Of a stretch of 64,000 nt of DNA, positions 24,616 to 33,207 are shown in pieces. Origin of the DNA: Candidatus Manganitrophaceae bacterium (lineage in GTDB: Bacteria; Nitrospirota; Nitrospiria; SBBL01; JAADHI01); NCBI GenBank assembly GCA_012960925.1, contig DUAG01000011.1, forward strand, positions 1 to 64,000, written 5' to 3'. The notes under the pieces were generated by a model. The model worked only from the letters and a program-made list of their open reading frames with translations. It searched no databases and was not told where the DNA came from. Numbering within the stretch: the stretch's first letter is position 1; the number at the start of each line of letters is the position of its first letter. The translations under genes were made by a program, and so were the position numbers.

Positions 24616-26115
24616 CTACCGGGGCGCTTGGGGATCACCCTGAAAGTTATCGGCAAATCGTTTTGAGAGAATGACAAACTGATCCTCACCCTCCGGAGTT
24701 TTCACCTTCTGATAGGCCACCACGGCGGCATAGGCCGCCTTTCTTTCCGGACCGCGATCCGCGTAGCCGTAAGCAGACGTCGCGAAAGCGGCTCCCGCAT
24801 CGGCATACTGCTTCAGGGCCATCAGGCTTTCCCCGAGCAGAAACTGGACCTCCGGGGACTCCCTCTCTTTCGGGAAGGCCACCAGAAATTTCCGATACCA
24901 CCCGGCCGCCTCCCGGTAATGCTTCTCACCCTTCTTCTTTTCAGCCCTGGCATGGGCTGACAAAGACAGGCGGTGCAGTTCCGCCTTGACCAGAGGGCGG
25001 GCCCTCTTCCGTGCCGCAACGTCATTCGCACGGTGCCAGCGGCCTCCCGAGGCGTAATCTCTGACCAGTTGGATGCGCCCCGTATGGGCCTTCTCCCCCT
25101 CCCCTTTCTTTAAATACGCCTCGATGATATAGGAAGAAAAGATCGGCGCGATCGGGGCATCGGGGTGCTGCCGAATGAAGGTCTGATAGGTCTCTATGCC
25201 GGACTGGATTTTTTGCTCGGCCATATACTGATTCCCCATCATCAGGTAGAGATCTTTTTCATATCTTCGTGACCCATGTTCGGTAAAATGGGCTGCCAGG
25301 CTTGAAGCTCCCCCAAGGTTTCGAAAAGAAATGCTCACGTAGGTCAAGGCCTCCCAGACTAGGGTGCCGTTTTCCGGGGAGAAGGTGGACTGCATGGCCG
25401 TCATCTCTTCAATCAGGGCCATAAACTGATGAATGGCTTCGGGATAGGTTTTCATTTTGAAGTAGGTCCACCCCAGCTTATAGCGGGCCTTATCGTGGAA
25501 GAAGGGGTCTTTCGGGGAGAGTGTTTGTGTATAGGCCTCTGCCGCCTCTTCAAACTGATTCCGGTCAAAGTAATACTCTCCCAAGCGGAAGTAGGCCTCC
25601 AGCCTCTGTGGACTCGCGGGATATTCGTTAATGAGCCGCTCAAGCAGGGGGATGGCCAGATCTCTTTCTCCACTCTCCGCGTAGGCCCGGGCCAGGGAGT
25701 AGAGGGCCTTGTCGTTCTCCGGATAATCGTCATTGGAGCGAAGCAGAACACTGTAGGCCTCAATTGCTTTTTGATAATCCACCAGGGGAAGGGGGCCTTC
25801 CGGATTGACTTCATAGGCCTCCATATCCTGAATAAATTTCTTGTTGGCTGAATCCATGTAAAGATCTCCGATCCGTTTCAGCGCGGACGCATTCAACTTG
25901 GAAGGCATCCGGCTGTATGCTGTCAGGAAGGTCTTGTATTTATGGAGTTCTCCTCTCTTGGAGAGGATGGGTTCACCCCGGAGCAAAGCCACCTCCTGAG
26001 CCAGGGCACGGACTCGTGCCTTACCCACCCGATAAGGACTTGGTCCAAAACAGCCTGCCATAAACAAAAAAATAAAGAGAACTCCGTGGATGCCCTGAAG
26101 CCTGAATTCTTTCAT
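24616..26115 (-). CDS. TPR lipoprotein, 5' half of a frameshifted gene
   Basis: The 499-residue frame begins with a lipoprotein signal (IHGVLFIFLFMAGC, Cys about residue 22) and holds many TPRs, including KALYSLARAYAESGERDLAI, LEAYFRLGEYYFDRNQFEEA and DKARYKLGWTYFKMKTYPEA. The frame stops at GDPQAPR* (24616-24618) because one base is missing in the adjacent C4 run. With it restored, the protein continues into the 23651-24598 frame, giving about 820 residues. Its start overlaps the stop of the preceding gene by 4 bp (ATGA). It is probably an envelope scaffold; truncation would remove the last third. Confidence 0.8.
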   Translation of the reverse strand: MKEFRLQGIHGVLFIFLFMAGCFGPSPYRVGKARVRALAQEVALLRGEPILSKRGELHKYKTFLTAYSRMPSKLNASALKRIGDLYMDSANKKFIQDMEAYEVNPEGPLPLVDYQKAIEAYSVLLRSNDDYPENDKALYSLARAYAESGERDLAIPLLERLINEYPASPQRLEAYFRLGEYYFDRNQFEEAAEAYTQTLSPKDPFFHDKARYKLGWTYFKMKTYPEAIHQFMALIEEMTAMQSTFSPENGTLVWEALTYVSISFRNLGGASSLAAHFTEHGSRRYEKDLYLMMGNQYMAEQKIQSGIETYQTFIRQHPDAPIAPIFSSYIIEAYLKKGEGEKAHTGRIQLVRDYASGGRWHRANDVAARKRARPLVKAELHRLSLSAHARAEKKKGEKHYREAAGWYRKFLVAFPKERESPEVQFLLGESLMALKQYADAGAAFATSAYGYADRGPERKAAYAAVVAYQKVKTPEGEDQFVILSKRFADNFQGDPQAPR

Positions 26116-26660
26116 GGTTTCATCCCCCCGTCCTGACCATCGAGGATCTGTATCTGACTTAACTCCGCCTCAGCCACCAGCCGCACAATCCGGTTGAGCC
26201 ATTTTTCTGATGCCCTTAGAAGAATTCCTCGCAACGGGGGAAGAAGCGCCTCTCTCAAGGCAATGGTCCTTCCTCTCAGTCCGATCAGGTCGGCCCGGGC
26301 CGAAGCGATCCGGCGTCGAAAAGGCTCGAGGTCCTTTGTAGGCTCCGGGACAGCAACGCGCAAACCGCTCCGGCCTGCCTCTCCGGAAAAGCGTTGCACC
26401 GCTGGAAGATACTGCGGGGAAAGTGCTTCCCGATGGGAAAGCCTTTCTTCAAAAACCTCCGTCTCACGGTATTTCTGGTCGAGATGAGACTCCAGCTTTA
26501 AGAGATCTTTATATTGACTGACCCAGAAGCGAATGCGCTCGTCCCTTAAAAATCCGGGCAGCGCGCCCCTCTTGTCCATTTTTTCTCTGAACAAACGGGC
26601 CAGGGGCCCCGGTATAATGGTCGAGTGCCCTCTGGAAAACGCCCAGATTTTTATATCCAT
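26112..26660 (-). CDS. C-terminal part of frameshifted TPR protein
   Basis: This frame is useful only from about 26605 downwards. The sequence ARLFREKMDKRGALPGFLRD continues the 26509-28074 gene if one G of the G4 run (cccc 26607-26610 on the plus strand) is removed, reading ...LDHYTGPLARLFREK.... The codons above 26605 merely shadow the other frame. The region is alpha-helical and charged (VFEERLSHREALSPQYLPAV; LREALLPPLRGILLRASEKW) with no recognised domain. Its stop overlaps the start of the next lipoprotein (ATGA), the arrangement expected of the true gene end. Confidence 0.65.
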   Translation of the reverse strand: MDIKIWAFSRGHSTIIPGPLARLFREKMDKRGALPGFLRDERIRFWVSQYKDLLKLESHLDQKYRETEVFEERLSHREALSPQYLPAVQRFSGEAGRSGLRVAVPEPTKDLEPFRRRIASARADLIGLRGRTIALREALLPPLRGILLRASEKWLNRIVRLVAEAELSQIQILDGQDGGMKP

Positions 26661-28074
26661 GGCCTACAACCGTGAGGGCTTCCAAGGCATAGTCATGATC
26701 CGGGACAATTTGGATGAGATCCTGAAAAACGAGGATCGCCTCTAAGTACTTTTCCTCCCTGAAATAAGACCATCCGATACCAAAGAGGGCATCCGGGAAA
26801 AAGGGGCTCTTCGGAGGAATATTTGCCAGAACGCGGCGCGCCCCCTTAATGTAACCCTCCTCCATGAGAACCTGCCCCCAGGTCAACCGGCTTTTCTCAG
26901 TCAAGGTCCTCAGATGTTGTCGCCTGCGGATATCGGTTTCACTTAAGTCCTTCAGATAAAGGAGTGATTTTGCGGAATTGTTCAGCTGGTAATAAGACTT
27001 CGCCAAGGTGAGCTGCGCAAAGGGGAAATACGGACTGTCCGGAGGGAGGGTCTTAAGGCCCTTGATCCCATCTTGAATAGACCCCGAGGCGTAATGGCTC
27101 AAGGCAGCCAGATAACGGGCCTGTTCCAAATAACGATCTGGGGTGATCAGGTCTGGACGCCCTCCCGGCAGCATTAATCTGTAAGTCTCAAGGGCATCTT
27201 GATATCGGGAACGCTCATACTGCACCTTGACCACTTTGAGGAGAAGCTGATCCCGTTTCTCTCCCGGAGGGGTCTCCATATCCAATTCGCCGAAGAGCCG
27301 GACGGCCGATTGCTCCATTCCCCAGGCCAGGTAGAGACTTCCTAAGAGAATCTTCGCCTCATTGTTAATCCTGGCATCTTTTAAGTCTTCTCCGGAGGCC
27401 TCGATCGATTTCAGGCGGGTTCCCGCGGTTAAGTAGTCCTTGATGAAATAATGGTAATAAGCCTCTCTTTTAAGGATCTCCCATGATTTCTTCCGAGCCG
27501 TATCCCCCTCTGATACCACGCCCTCCGCGTGTACGGAGAGCTGTTTCTTATCCGCAACGTCCCGGATAATGATTTGAATAAAAGTTGCACCCTCTTTCTT
27601 CTCGATTGAAATTGTCTCTACCTGCTCATAGGCTTTCTCTTCCGGGTCTCTCCCCGTGAAAACCGCCACCAGTTCGTTTACACCGGATTTGATCTTTCCG
27701 GTATAAAGACGCTGTACACCCCCCTTGAGAAGGGCGGTCACCTCCCGATGGGAATACAGGTGGCTCGAGACCATGGTATCGTTCAGGCGGATTTTGACGG
27801 AATCAAGCTTGAAATAATCCTCCCCTTCAACCCGAAGAAAAATGACCAGGGAGGCGTCCTCTCGAAAAAGGAGATCCTCCTGGAGCCTATAAAGTCGGCT
27901 GTTGAGGTCCAGTATTTCTTCCTTCAATGTCTGGATTTTTGTCCCGAGGCTCTCGATATTGACCTTTGGCACAGCCTCTGGGGTCCTCACCGGCAGCGCT
28001 GACGAAAAATCCTGTCCTCGCGCAGGGACCGCAAAAAGGAGCATCAACAGAAAAACACACAGTTTACTGACCAT
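26509..28074 (-). CDS. secreted TPR-rich protein, frameshifted near 3' end
   Basis: The first gene of the operon encodes a protein of about 521 residues before the frame slips near 26605, and about 650 if repaired. It has a signal peptide (LCVFLLMLLFAVPARG), a coiled region (LGTKIQTLKEEILDLNSRLY), a beta-rich segment (SLVIFLRVEGEDYFKLDSVK) and then TPR-like helices (ARYLAALSHYASGSIQDGIK; PDALFGIGWSYFREEKYLEA). It is a likely periplasmic component. The final residues TGAPGPFVQRKNGQEGRAAR in this frame are out of phase. No promoter is obvious; a leader of about 60 bp with TATAAT-like 'ctataataaa' lies just upstream. Confidence 0.78.
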   Translation of the reverse strand: MVSKLCVFLLMLLFAVPARGQDFSSALPVRTPEAVPKVNIESLGTKIQTLKEEILDLNSRLYRLQEDLLFREDASLVIFLRVEGEDYFKLDSVKIRLNDTMVSSHLYSHREVTALLKGGVQRLYTGKIKSGVNELVAVFTGRDPEEKAYEQVETISIEKKEGATFIQIIIRDVADKKQLSVHAEGVVSEGDTARKKSWEILKREAYYHYFIKDYLTAGTRLKSIEASGEDLKDARINNEAKILLGSLYLAWGMEQSAVRLFGELDMETPPGEKRDQLLLKVVKVQYERSRYQDALETYRLMLPGGRPDLITPDRYLEQARYLAALSHYASGSIQDGIKGLKTLPPDSPYFPFAQLTLAKSYYQLNNSAKSLLYLKDLSETDIRRRQHLRTLTEKSRLTWGQVLMEEGYIKGARRVLANIPPKSPFFPDALFGIGWSYFREEKYLEAILVFQDLIQIVPDHDYALEALTVVGHGYKNLGVFQRALDHYTGAPGPFVQRKNGQEGRAARIFKGRAHSLLGQSI

Positions 28075-28144
28075 GGTTATTCCTCTATAATAAACCCGAA
28101 TTAATGAACTCGGACCGGAGCCATCCCGAAAAACAATACTTTTT

Positions 28145-28286
28145 GTACAGGTTCATCATGCCACTATTTTTCTCCAGTCAAGCGAGGAGCGGATCACCAG
28201 AGTGTATGAGTTTATATCTAAGAAATTAAACTCCACAGCAAGATCCCAATGGAGGATGAGATGGGCGGACTGAAACGTCACAATTG
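28145..28286 (+). repeat. repeat family A, copy 1
   Basis: It shares with copies at 30367-30524 and 53366-53466 the end GTTCATCATGCCACTATTTT, a core ending CCACAGCAAGATCCC and ATGGAGGATGAGATGGG, and the closing GACTGAAACGTCAC. The ends are roughly inverted repeats (about GTTACGATTCAGCATGCCAC). It has no coding capacity; MITE-like or REP-like. Confidence 0.6.
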
Positions 28287-28461
28287 TTTTTCATGTCCCC
28301 CGCCATGAAATAGAAACACTCTCTTTTGAAGAACCCCAACGCAAAGCGGCAAGGATTCTCCGACCCGAGAGGAAAAATGGCTTTATCTTTAATTCAACCG
28401 CTAAGCCCGCCCTAGAAGGACGAGGATTGCGCTCGCTATGTGTGTTCTTCGGAAGCGAATA

Positions 28462-28491
28462 AAAAAATCGCCAAAGCGTTTCCCTTTGGCG
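28462..28491 (-). terminator. intrinsic terminator, minus strand
   Basis: Read on the minus strand, CGCCAAAG - 7-nt loop - CTTTGGCG (8 perfect base pairs) is followed by ATTTTTTTATTC. It is a textbook Rho-independent terminator, but no convincing gene lies upstream of it on that strand, so it may end a small RNA or a decayed gene. Confidence 0.65.
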
Positions 28492-28775
28492 GCCCGGCGA
28501 GCATGATAAAGACAGTGGCATTTTGAATCGTTACCACCCCTTTTTGCAATGTGCCGTAATGAAGCAATTCGCATGCCTTGGTTCATCCTGGGACAAATGC
28601 CATATTGTTAGAAGGATCACCCATATTTAGTGCGAATATCTCTCTTCCGCCGCCTCAGCTATGTAAATTTTCTCCCAATCGATGACAGATTTTTGTTCTT
28701 CCGAGCAAAAATGAACCTGCAAGGGGAGCAAAAAAATAGTGGCATGCGGAATAGCGACAACGGTATACTGGGCGG

Positions 28776-29564
28776 ATGCGTAAATACTGGACCGTCTTTC
28801 AAGTCAACTGGCAGAATGCACTTCAATACCGGGGTCCGACATTCATTTCAATCCTTGGAAACCTGCTTCATATCTCCGTTCTTCTTTATCTTTGGAACGC
28901 AATTTATCTCAGTAATCAGCGCCTGGGGAACTACACCCTCTCAGACCTGATTACTTACTACATCATTCAGTTGATCATCAACAGCATGGTCCTCTCCTAT
29001 ATCAGCTGGGAAATCAGCGATCAAATCTCGGAGGGGTCTTTTTCGAATTTTCTTGTGAAACCGGTCAACTATCTCCACTATTGGTTTACAATCAACCTTT
29101 CCGGGAAACTCTTTGAAGGATTAATTATCCTGGTGGTTGGGGCCATCCTGTCACTTCTTCTCATCAAACATGTCTCGTTTCCAAGCAACGGCTTGTCCCT
29201 TGTCTATTTTATATTTTCAATGATCTTGGGCGGCCTCCTTGCGTTCGAGTTTGATTTTGCAATTGGCATCCTTGCTTTCTGGATCGTGAAGGTCAATTCA
29301 TTCAAATACATGCTCCAATATTGTATCTTTTTTCTTGCAGGAGCCCTTCTTCCGCTGGATCTTTTTCCAGAGTCCTTTCAGGTGATCGCGAATGCCTTAC
29401 CGTTTCGATTTCTGGTCTTCTTTCCTATCCAGATTTTTTTGGAAAAAGAGACCAATCCGTTTCCAGGATTCCTGATCGCAATGGGCTGGATTATTTTTCT
29501 ATACTTTTTTCTCCAATTCGCCTTACGGCGCGGGATTGCACGCTATGAAGCTGTCGGTAAATAA
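28776..29564 (+). CDS. ABC exporter permease (DUF990/ABC-2 type)
   Basis: The 262-residue inner-membrane protein has about six hydrophobic helices. Typical features of the DUF990 family are the N-terminal helix after a short RKYWTVFQVNW lead, ISEGSFSNFLVKPVNYLHYW, and LFPESFQVIANALPFRFLVF. It probably forms a heterodimer with the next permease, powered by the ATPase at 30545. The substrate is unknown; relatives export drugs or lipids. The next gene starts inside its last 20 bp, a typical coupled arrangement. Copies of a repeat element flank this region. Confidence 0.85.
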   Translation: MRKYWTVFQVNWQNALQYRGPTFISILGNLLHISVLLYLWNAIYLSNQRLGNYTLSDLITYYIIQLIINSMVLSYISWEISDQISEGSFSNFLVKPVNYLHYWFTINLSGKLFEGLIILVVGAILSLLLIKHVSFPSNGLSLVYFIFSMILGGLLAFEFDFAIGILAFWIVKVNSFKYMLQYCIFFLAGALLPLDLFPESFQVIANALPFRFLVFFPIQIFLEKETNPFPGFLIAMGWIIFLYFFLQFALRRGIARYEAVGK

Positions 29565-30366
29565 GGGTACGACGATATTCTTCCGTTACTTCTCTCTCTA
29601 TCGCTCATTTTTGAGCCATAACCTGAAGAATGAGATGATATATCGCGCAAATTTTGCCATTAATGTCGGCATGGATATTTTTTTCATGATGATGAATGTC
29701 TTCTTTTTCACCATCCTTTATGGGAATGTCGAAACCGTCGGAGGGTGGACATTTCATCAGACCTTGATCCTGGTGGGAAGCGTTGGCATCGTTCGGGAAC
29801 TCGCCTACCTCACTTTTCGAAAAGGGTTTCTTGAACTGGGAAACTATGTCCGCACAGGCAATTTCGATGTCATGCTCACATCACCCATCGCTCCGGCCAC
29901 CCACCTGGCCTTCCGCCATGTTTCCCTCACAGACAGTCTCGGAGAAGGTTTGATGGGGCTCTTGCTCGTTGTGTACGGATTTTCACATCTTAGCGAAGCA
30001 AGCTGGGTCAGTATTCCTTTTTATCTCCTGATGCTCTTGAACTCCCTTGCCATTTATTACGCGCTCTGCCTCCTCATCAACAGCCTGGTCTTCTGGTTGG
30101 TGAAATCACAAGAACTCAATACCATTGTCTACTACTTTATAAATACGGCACGCTATCCGCGTGACATCTACCACGGCCTGGGAAAAGTCTTCTTCACCTT
30201 CATCCTCCCAAGCAGTTTAATTGCGACAACACCCGCCGCGATATTGGTGGGCCGTGCCGATCCCTCTCTGATTTTCATTTCTTTGAGCGTTGCGGTGGGC
30301 GGCTTAATCCTTGGACTCTCTATCTGGAACTGGAGTTTGAACTTTTACAGCTCGGCAAGCAGTTAA
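29545..30366 (+). CDS. ABC exporter permease, second (DUF990 type)
   Basis: The 273-residue protein has six hydrophobic stretches, an N-terminal FFRYFSLYRSFLSHNLKNEM lead, and GNYVRTGNFDVMLTSPIAP, the conserved cytoplasmic loop of DUF990 partners (compare GSFSNFLVKP in the first). It partners the first permease in the membrane. ATG 29545 (MKLSVN) is chosen over 29536; its start overlaps the first permease by 20 bp. A repeat element of about 158 bp separates it from the ATPase gene. Confidence 0.85.
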   Translation: MKLSVNKGTTIFFRYFSLYRSFLSHNLKNEMIYRANFAINVGMDIFFMMMNVFFFTILYGNVETVGGWTFHQTLILVGSVGIVRELAYLTFRKGFLELGNYVRTGNFDVMLTSPIAPATHLAFRHVSLTDSLGEGLMGLLLVVYGFSHLSEASWVSIPFYLLMLLNSLAIYYALCLLINSLVFWLVKSQELNTIVYYFINTARYPRDIYHGLGKVFFTFILPSSLIATTPAAILVGRADPSLIFISLSVAVGGLILGLSIWNWSLNFYSSASS

Positions 30367-30524
30367 ATTGTTACATTCATGGTAAGGATCCAGCAGCCAC
30401 TATTTTTCTTCAGGGCAAAGCAAGGAGCGCAGAACTGCAGCGTATGTGTCTCTACGCGAGGATTCGAGCACCACAGCAACACCGCCATGGGGAAAAGAGG
30501 GGCTGCTGGATCGTTACAACAATT
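30367..30524 (+). repeat. repeat family A, copy 2
   Basis: It lies between permease and ATPase genes of one transporter. The ends are inverted: GTAAGGATCCAGCAGCC and GGCTGCTGGATCGTTAC. The core has TACGCGAGGATTCGAGCACC and GCCATGGGGAAAAGA, shared with copy 3 (minus strand, 53366-53466). It inserted or expanded without breaking a reading frame. Confidence 0.7.
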
Positions 30525-30544
30525 AAAGGATTAATATCTGATCA

Positions 30545-31567
30545 ATGCCTGCAATTAAAGTCACCCAACTGACAAAGACCTTCAAAACCCACCGGAAAGA
30601 GGCCGGCCTTAAGGGCTCTTTCAAAGGGCTTTTCTCACGAAAGACGCTTTATAAAGAAGCAGTAAAGTCTGTCTCCTTCACCTTGAAGGAGGGAGAACTT
30701 GTCGGCTTTCTTGGACCCAATGGCGCTGGAAAAACAACCCTCTTGAAGATGCTCTCTGGAATACTCTATCCAACATCGGGAGAGGCAAAGGTTCTGGGCT
30801 TCACACCCTGGCAGCGAGACCGTGAGTATCAGCGACAGTTTTCTATCGTCATGGGGCATAAAAATCAACTCTGGTGGGATCTCCCTCCCTCTGAGTCTTT
30901 CCTGCTGAATCGAGATATTTATGACGTAAACCCATTGGTTTTCCAAAAGAGCATCGATGAAATGGTGGACCTGCTCAAACTCAAGGATATCCTGGACGTG
31001 CCGGTACGGCAGCTCTCTCTGGGAGAACGGATGAAATGCGAACTGGTCGCGGCACTGCTCCATCAACCCCGGGTTCTCTTTCTGGATGAGCCGACCATCG
31101 GTCTCGACGTCATCTCACAGGAAAAGATACGGTCTTTTATTCAGGAATATAACCGGCTCAAAAAGACGACCGTCCTCCTCACAAGCCATTACATGCAGGA
31201 TGTTGAGCAGCTCTGCAAACGGGTGCTTGTAATCAACCACGGACGCATTGCCTTCGACGGCATGCTCTCTGATCTGTCTCAACGTTATGGCGACCATAAG
31301 GTCATCAAGGTTCGCTTTGCCGATGCTCAAACAACACTCCCGCTACCCGGTTTAGAGGGAGTTGAGGTGTGGGACGCACACCACGCTGTAGTAAAAGTTC
31401 AAAAAAAGGAGGTGGCACACATCACCCAAAGGCTTCTCGAGGGATATCATATTGAAGACTTATCCGTTGAGGAGGTGGAAATCGAAGAGGTCATTCGGAG
31501 GATTTTCGAGGAGTCTCCGGAGGAGTCGATTGAAAAAGACCATCCTAACGGAGTGGAAGATAAATAG
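30545..31567 (+). CDS. ABC transporter ATPase for DUF990 permeases
   Basis: The 340-residue ATPase has Walker A GPNGAGKTT, Q-loop (VMGHKNQLWWDLPP, a Gln in the typical DUF990 partner context), signature LSLGERMKCELVAALLH, Walker B VLFLDEPTIGLD and H-loop LLTSHYM. The C-terminal extension (VKVQKKEVAHITQRLLEGYH) is also usual for these ATPases. It is separated by a repeat element from the two permeases, but all three are on the plus strand, so they probably form one exporter. The transported compound cannot be deduced. Confidence 0.92.
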   Translation: MPAIKVTQLTKTFKTHRKEAGLKGSFKGLFSRKTLYKEAVKSVSFTLKEGELVGFLGPNGAGKTTLLKMLSGILYPTSGEAKVLGFTPWQRDREYQRQFSIVMGHKNQLWWDLPPSESFLLNRDIYDVNPLVFQKSIDEMVDLLKLKDILDVPVRQLSLGERMKCELVAALLHQPRVLFLDEPTIGLDVISQEKIRSFIQEYNRLKKTTVLLTSHYMQDVEQLCKRVLVINHGRIAFDGMLSDLSQRYGDHKVIKVRFADAQTTLPLPGLEGVEVWDAHHAVVKVQKKEVAHITQRLLEGYHIEDLSVEEVEIEEVIRRIFEESPEESIEKDHPNGVEDK

Positions 31568-31649
31568 AATCATCTCTCGATTTCGGTTGAGAATTGATCA
31601 GAATGCAAATCGTGATGCAGACATCATCACCAGATAGAAGGTCCAAATA

Positions 31650-32363
31650 ATGAAAACAGGAAAAGCTGCATTAGTAACAGGAGGGGCAGGAAGACTCGGC
31701 AAGGCAATGTCCCTCAAGCTTGCCGACCTGGGCTATGACATTGCCTTGCAATATAACAAAGCTGAACTGCAAGCTGAACAGACCAAAGAAGAAATTACCC
31801 GCAAAGGCGTTGTCTGCGATATTTTTAAAGCGGATTTTCTTGTTGAGACCGATGTCGAAAAGTTGATCCAAAGAGTGAACCACGTCTTTGATTTAAAAAT
31901 ACTCATTAATAACACCTCAGAATTTATTCCCTCCAATATTTCAGACATTGGGATAGAACTTTTTATGAAACTGCTTAGGATTAACTTCTTGAGCGCATAC
32001 ACACTCACAAAATCATTCACCACAACAAAACAAAATGGACTGGTCATTAATATGTTAGATTCAAAAATAAATAAAAACACCTCAAAACATTTTGACTATT
32101 TATTAACAAAGAAGTTTTTAAAAATTTTCACAGAAATGGCCGCGATGGATTTGGCGCCACACTTTCGTGTGAATGCGATCGCACCCGGACTCATCTTACC
32201 GCCAAAAGAAAAAGAACCAGGGTATTTAAAAGGACTGTCCTTACATATTCCGATGAAATCAACGGGCACCCTAAAACAGATTGAGGATGCCATGGTTTTC
32301 TTCGTGAACAATGATTTTACGACAGGACAGACCCTGTTTATTGATGGAGGAGAACATTTATAA
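31650..32363 (+). CDS. FolM/pteridine-reductase-like SDR
   Basis: The 237-residue short-chain dehydrogenase has VTGGAGRLGKAMSLKLADLG, the TGxxxRxG cofactor motif of pteridine reductases and FolM, NNTSEF, and the catalytic YLLTK (Tyr-X3-Lys). VNAIAPGLILPPK is the expected loop after it. FolM-type enzymes reduce dihydromonapterin or dihydrofolate with NADPH. The following gene encodes a FolB-FolK fusion, so a pterin role is likely. The region is markedly AT-richer than its neighbours, suggesting transfer. A rare K-rich, low-GC codon use begins here. The ATG is preceded by GAAGGTCCAAATA. Confidence 0.82.
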   Translation: MKTGKAALVTGGAGRLGKAMSLKLADLGYDIALQYNKAELQAEQTKEEITRKGVVCDIFKADFLVETDVEKLIQRVNHVFDLKILINNTSEFIPSNISDIGIELFMKLLRINFLSAYTLTKSFTTTKQNGLVINMLDSKINKNTSKHFDYLLTKKFLKIFTEMAAMDLAPHFRVNAIAPGLILPPKEKEPGYLKGLSLHIPMKSTGTLKQIEDAMVFFVNNDFTTGQTLFIDGGEHL

Positions 32364-32364
32364 A

Positions 32365-33129
32365 ATGAATTCAACCGGGAAATTTTCAAAGGTCTGTATA
32401 AAAAATTTAAGATTAAGAACTTATATCGGATTTAATGACTGGGAAAAAGAAAAGTTACAGGATGTCGTTATATCAATATCCTACAAATACGATATCTCAA
32501 AAGTCGTTCAATTCGATGATATAGATTATGGGGTCAACTATAAGATAATCACAAAAGAAGTGATTCATTTGGTTGAAAACAATAAATTCAATTTAGTAGA
32601 AACGCTTGCCGAACTTATATGGGAATGTGTAAAAAAGGTCCCGTCCATAGTAGATGTCAACGTGACGGTTGAAAAACCAAATTCTTTGCGTTTTTGCGAC
32701 AATGTCCTTGTAAGCGTATCGGATAAAGATCGATATAATTCTGCAATCATCAGTCTCGGATCGAATATTGATCCGGAACAAAATGTACAAACGGCTCGAT
32801 TAGAAATCTCACAGATCGCATCGATCTTGAAAGAAACAAAAACTATCTACACAAAACCTGTCGATTTCGTCGAACAGGATGATTTTCTAAATGGCGCCCT
32901 GCTCGTACAAACCAAGCTTTATTTTGATGAACTGGTTGAACATTTGAAATGCATTGAGGATAAGCTGGGAAGAGTACGAACAGAGAATAAAAACGGACCA
33001 CGAACAATCGATCTAGATGTGATTGTCTTTAACAAAGTCCCCGTTGATAAAGAGATTCACAAGTTAGATTTTTTAGCTTCTTTTATCCAGGAACTTCAAC
33101 CAGGTATTATTCCCAACGAAGGGCCATGA
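32365..33129 (+). CDS. FolB-FolK fusion (dihydroneopterin aldolase + HPPK)
   Basis: The 254-residue bifunctional protein has an N-terminal FolB/FolX-like domain (residues about 8-120): IKNLRLRTYIGFNDWEKEKLQ, with the family Glu, and VTVEKPNSLRF. Its C-terminal HPPK domain (about 125-254) has ISLGSNIDPEQNV and GPRTIDLDVIVFN. It would convert dihydroneopterin (or epimerise its triphosphate) and pyrophosphorylate hydroxymethyl-dihydropterin in folate synthesis. The ATG at 32365 follows GGAGGAGAACATTTATAAA and the stop of the SDR. With FolM upstream it may feed a tetrahydromonapterin or folate route. AT-rich. Confidence 0.85.
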   Translation: MNSTGKFSKVCIKNLRLRTYIGFNDWEKEKLQDVVISISYKYDISKVVQFDDIDYGVNYKIITKEVIHLVENNKFNLVETLAELIWECVKKVPSIVDVNVTVEKPNSLRFCDNVLVSVSDKDRYNSAIISLGSNIDPEQNVQTARLEISQIASILKETKTIYTKPVDFVEQDDFLNGALLVQTKLYFDELVEHLKCIEDKLGRVRTENKNGPRTIDLDVIVFNKVPVDKEIHKLDFLASFIQELQPGIIPNEGP

Positions 33130-33207
33130 TCTTTACGACAACTCTCCCCACGAAGTTTATATCTTGGCGTTGACCCTGGTTTCGTAAAGATGGCACAACG
33201 ATATTCT

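Larger units (their letters stand above)
28075..28775. other. 700-bp gap with degenerate repeats
   Basis: No protein gene is convincing here. The gap holds one full copy of repeat family A (28145-28286), two isolated copies of its end motif (near 28512-28535 and 28735-28755), and a minus-strand terminator at 28462-28491. A putative reading frame on the minus strand (28401-28586) has no family-like sequence. It separates the divergent TPR-Exb operon from the ABC exporter and must contain both promoters. Confidence 0.6.

Noticed and set aside
28401-28586. Minus-strand ORF across the orphan terminator
   Set aside because: A terminator hairpin lies inside it and the sequence is not family-like.
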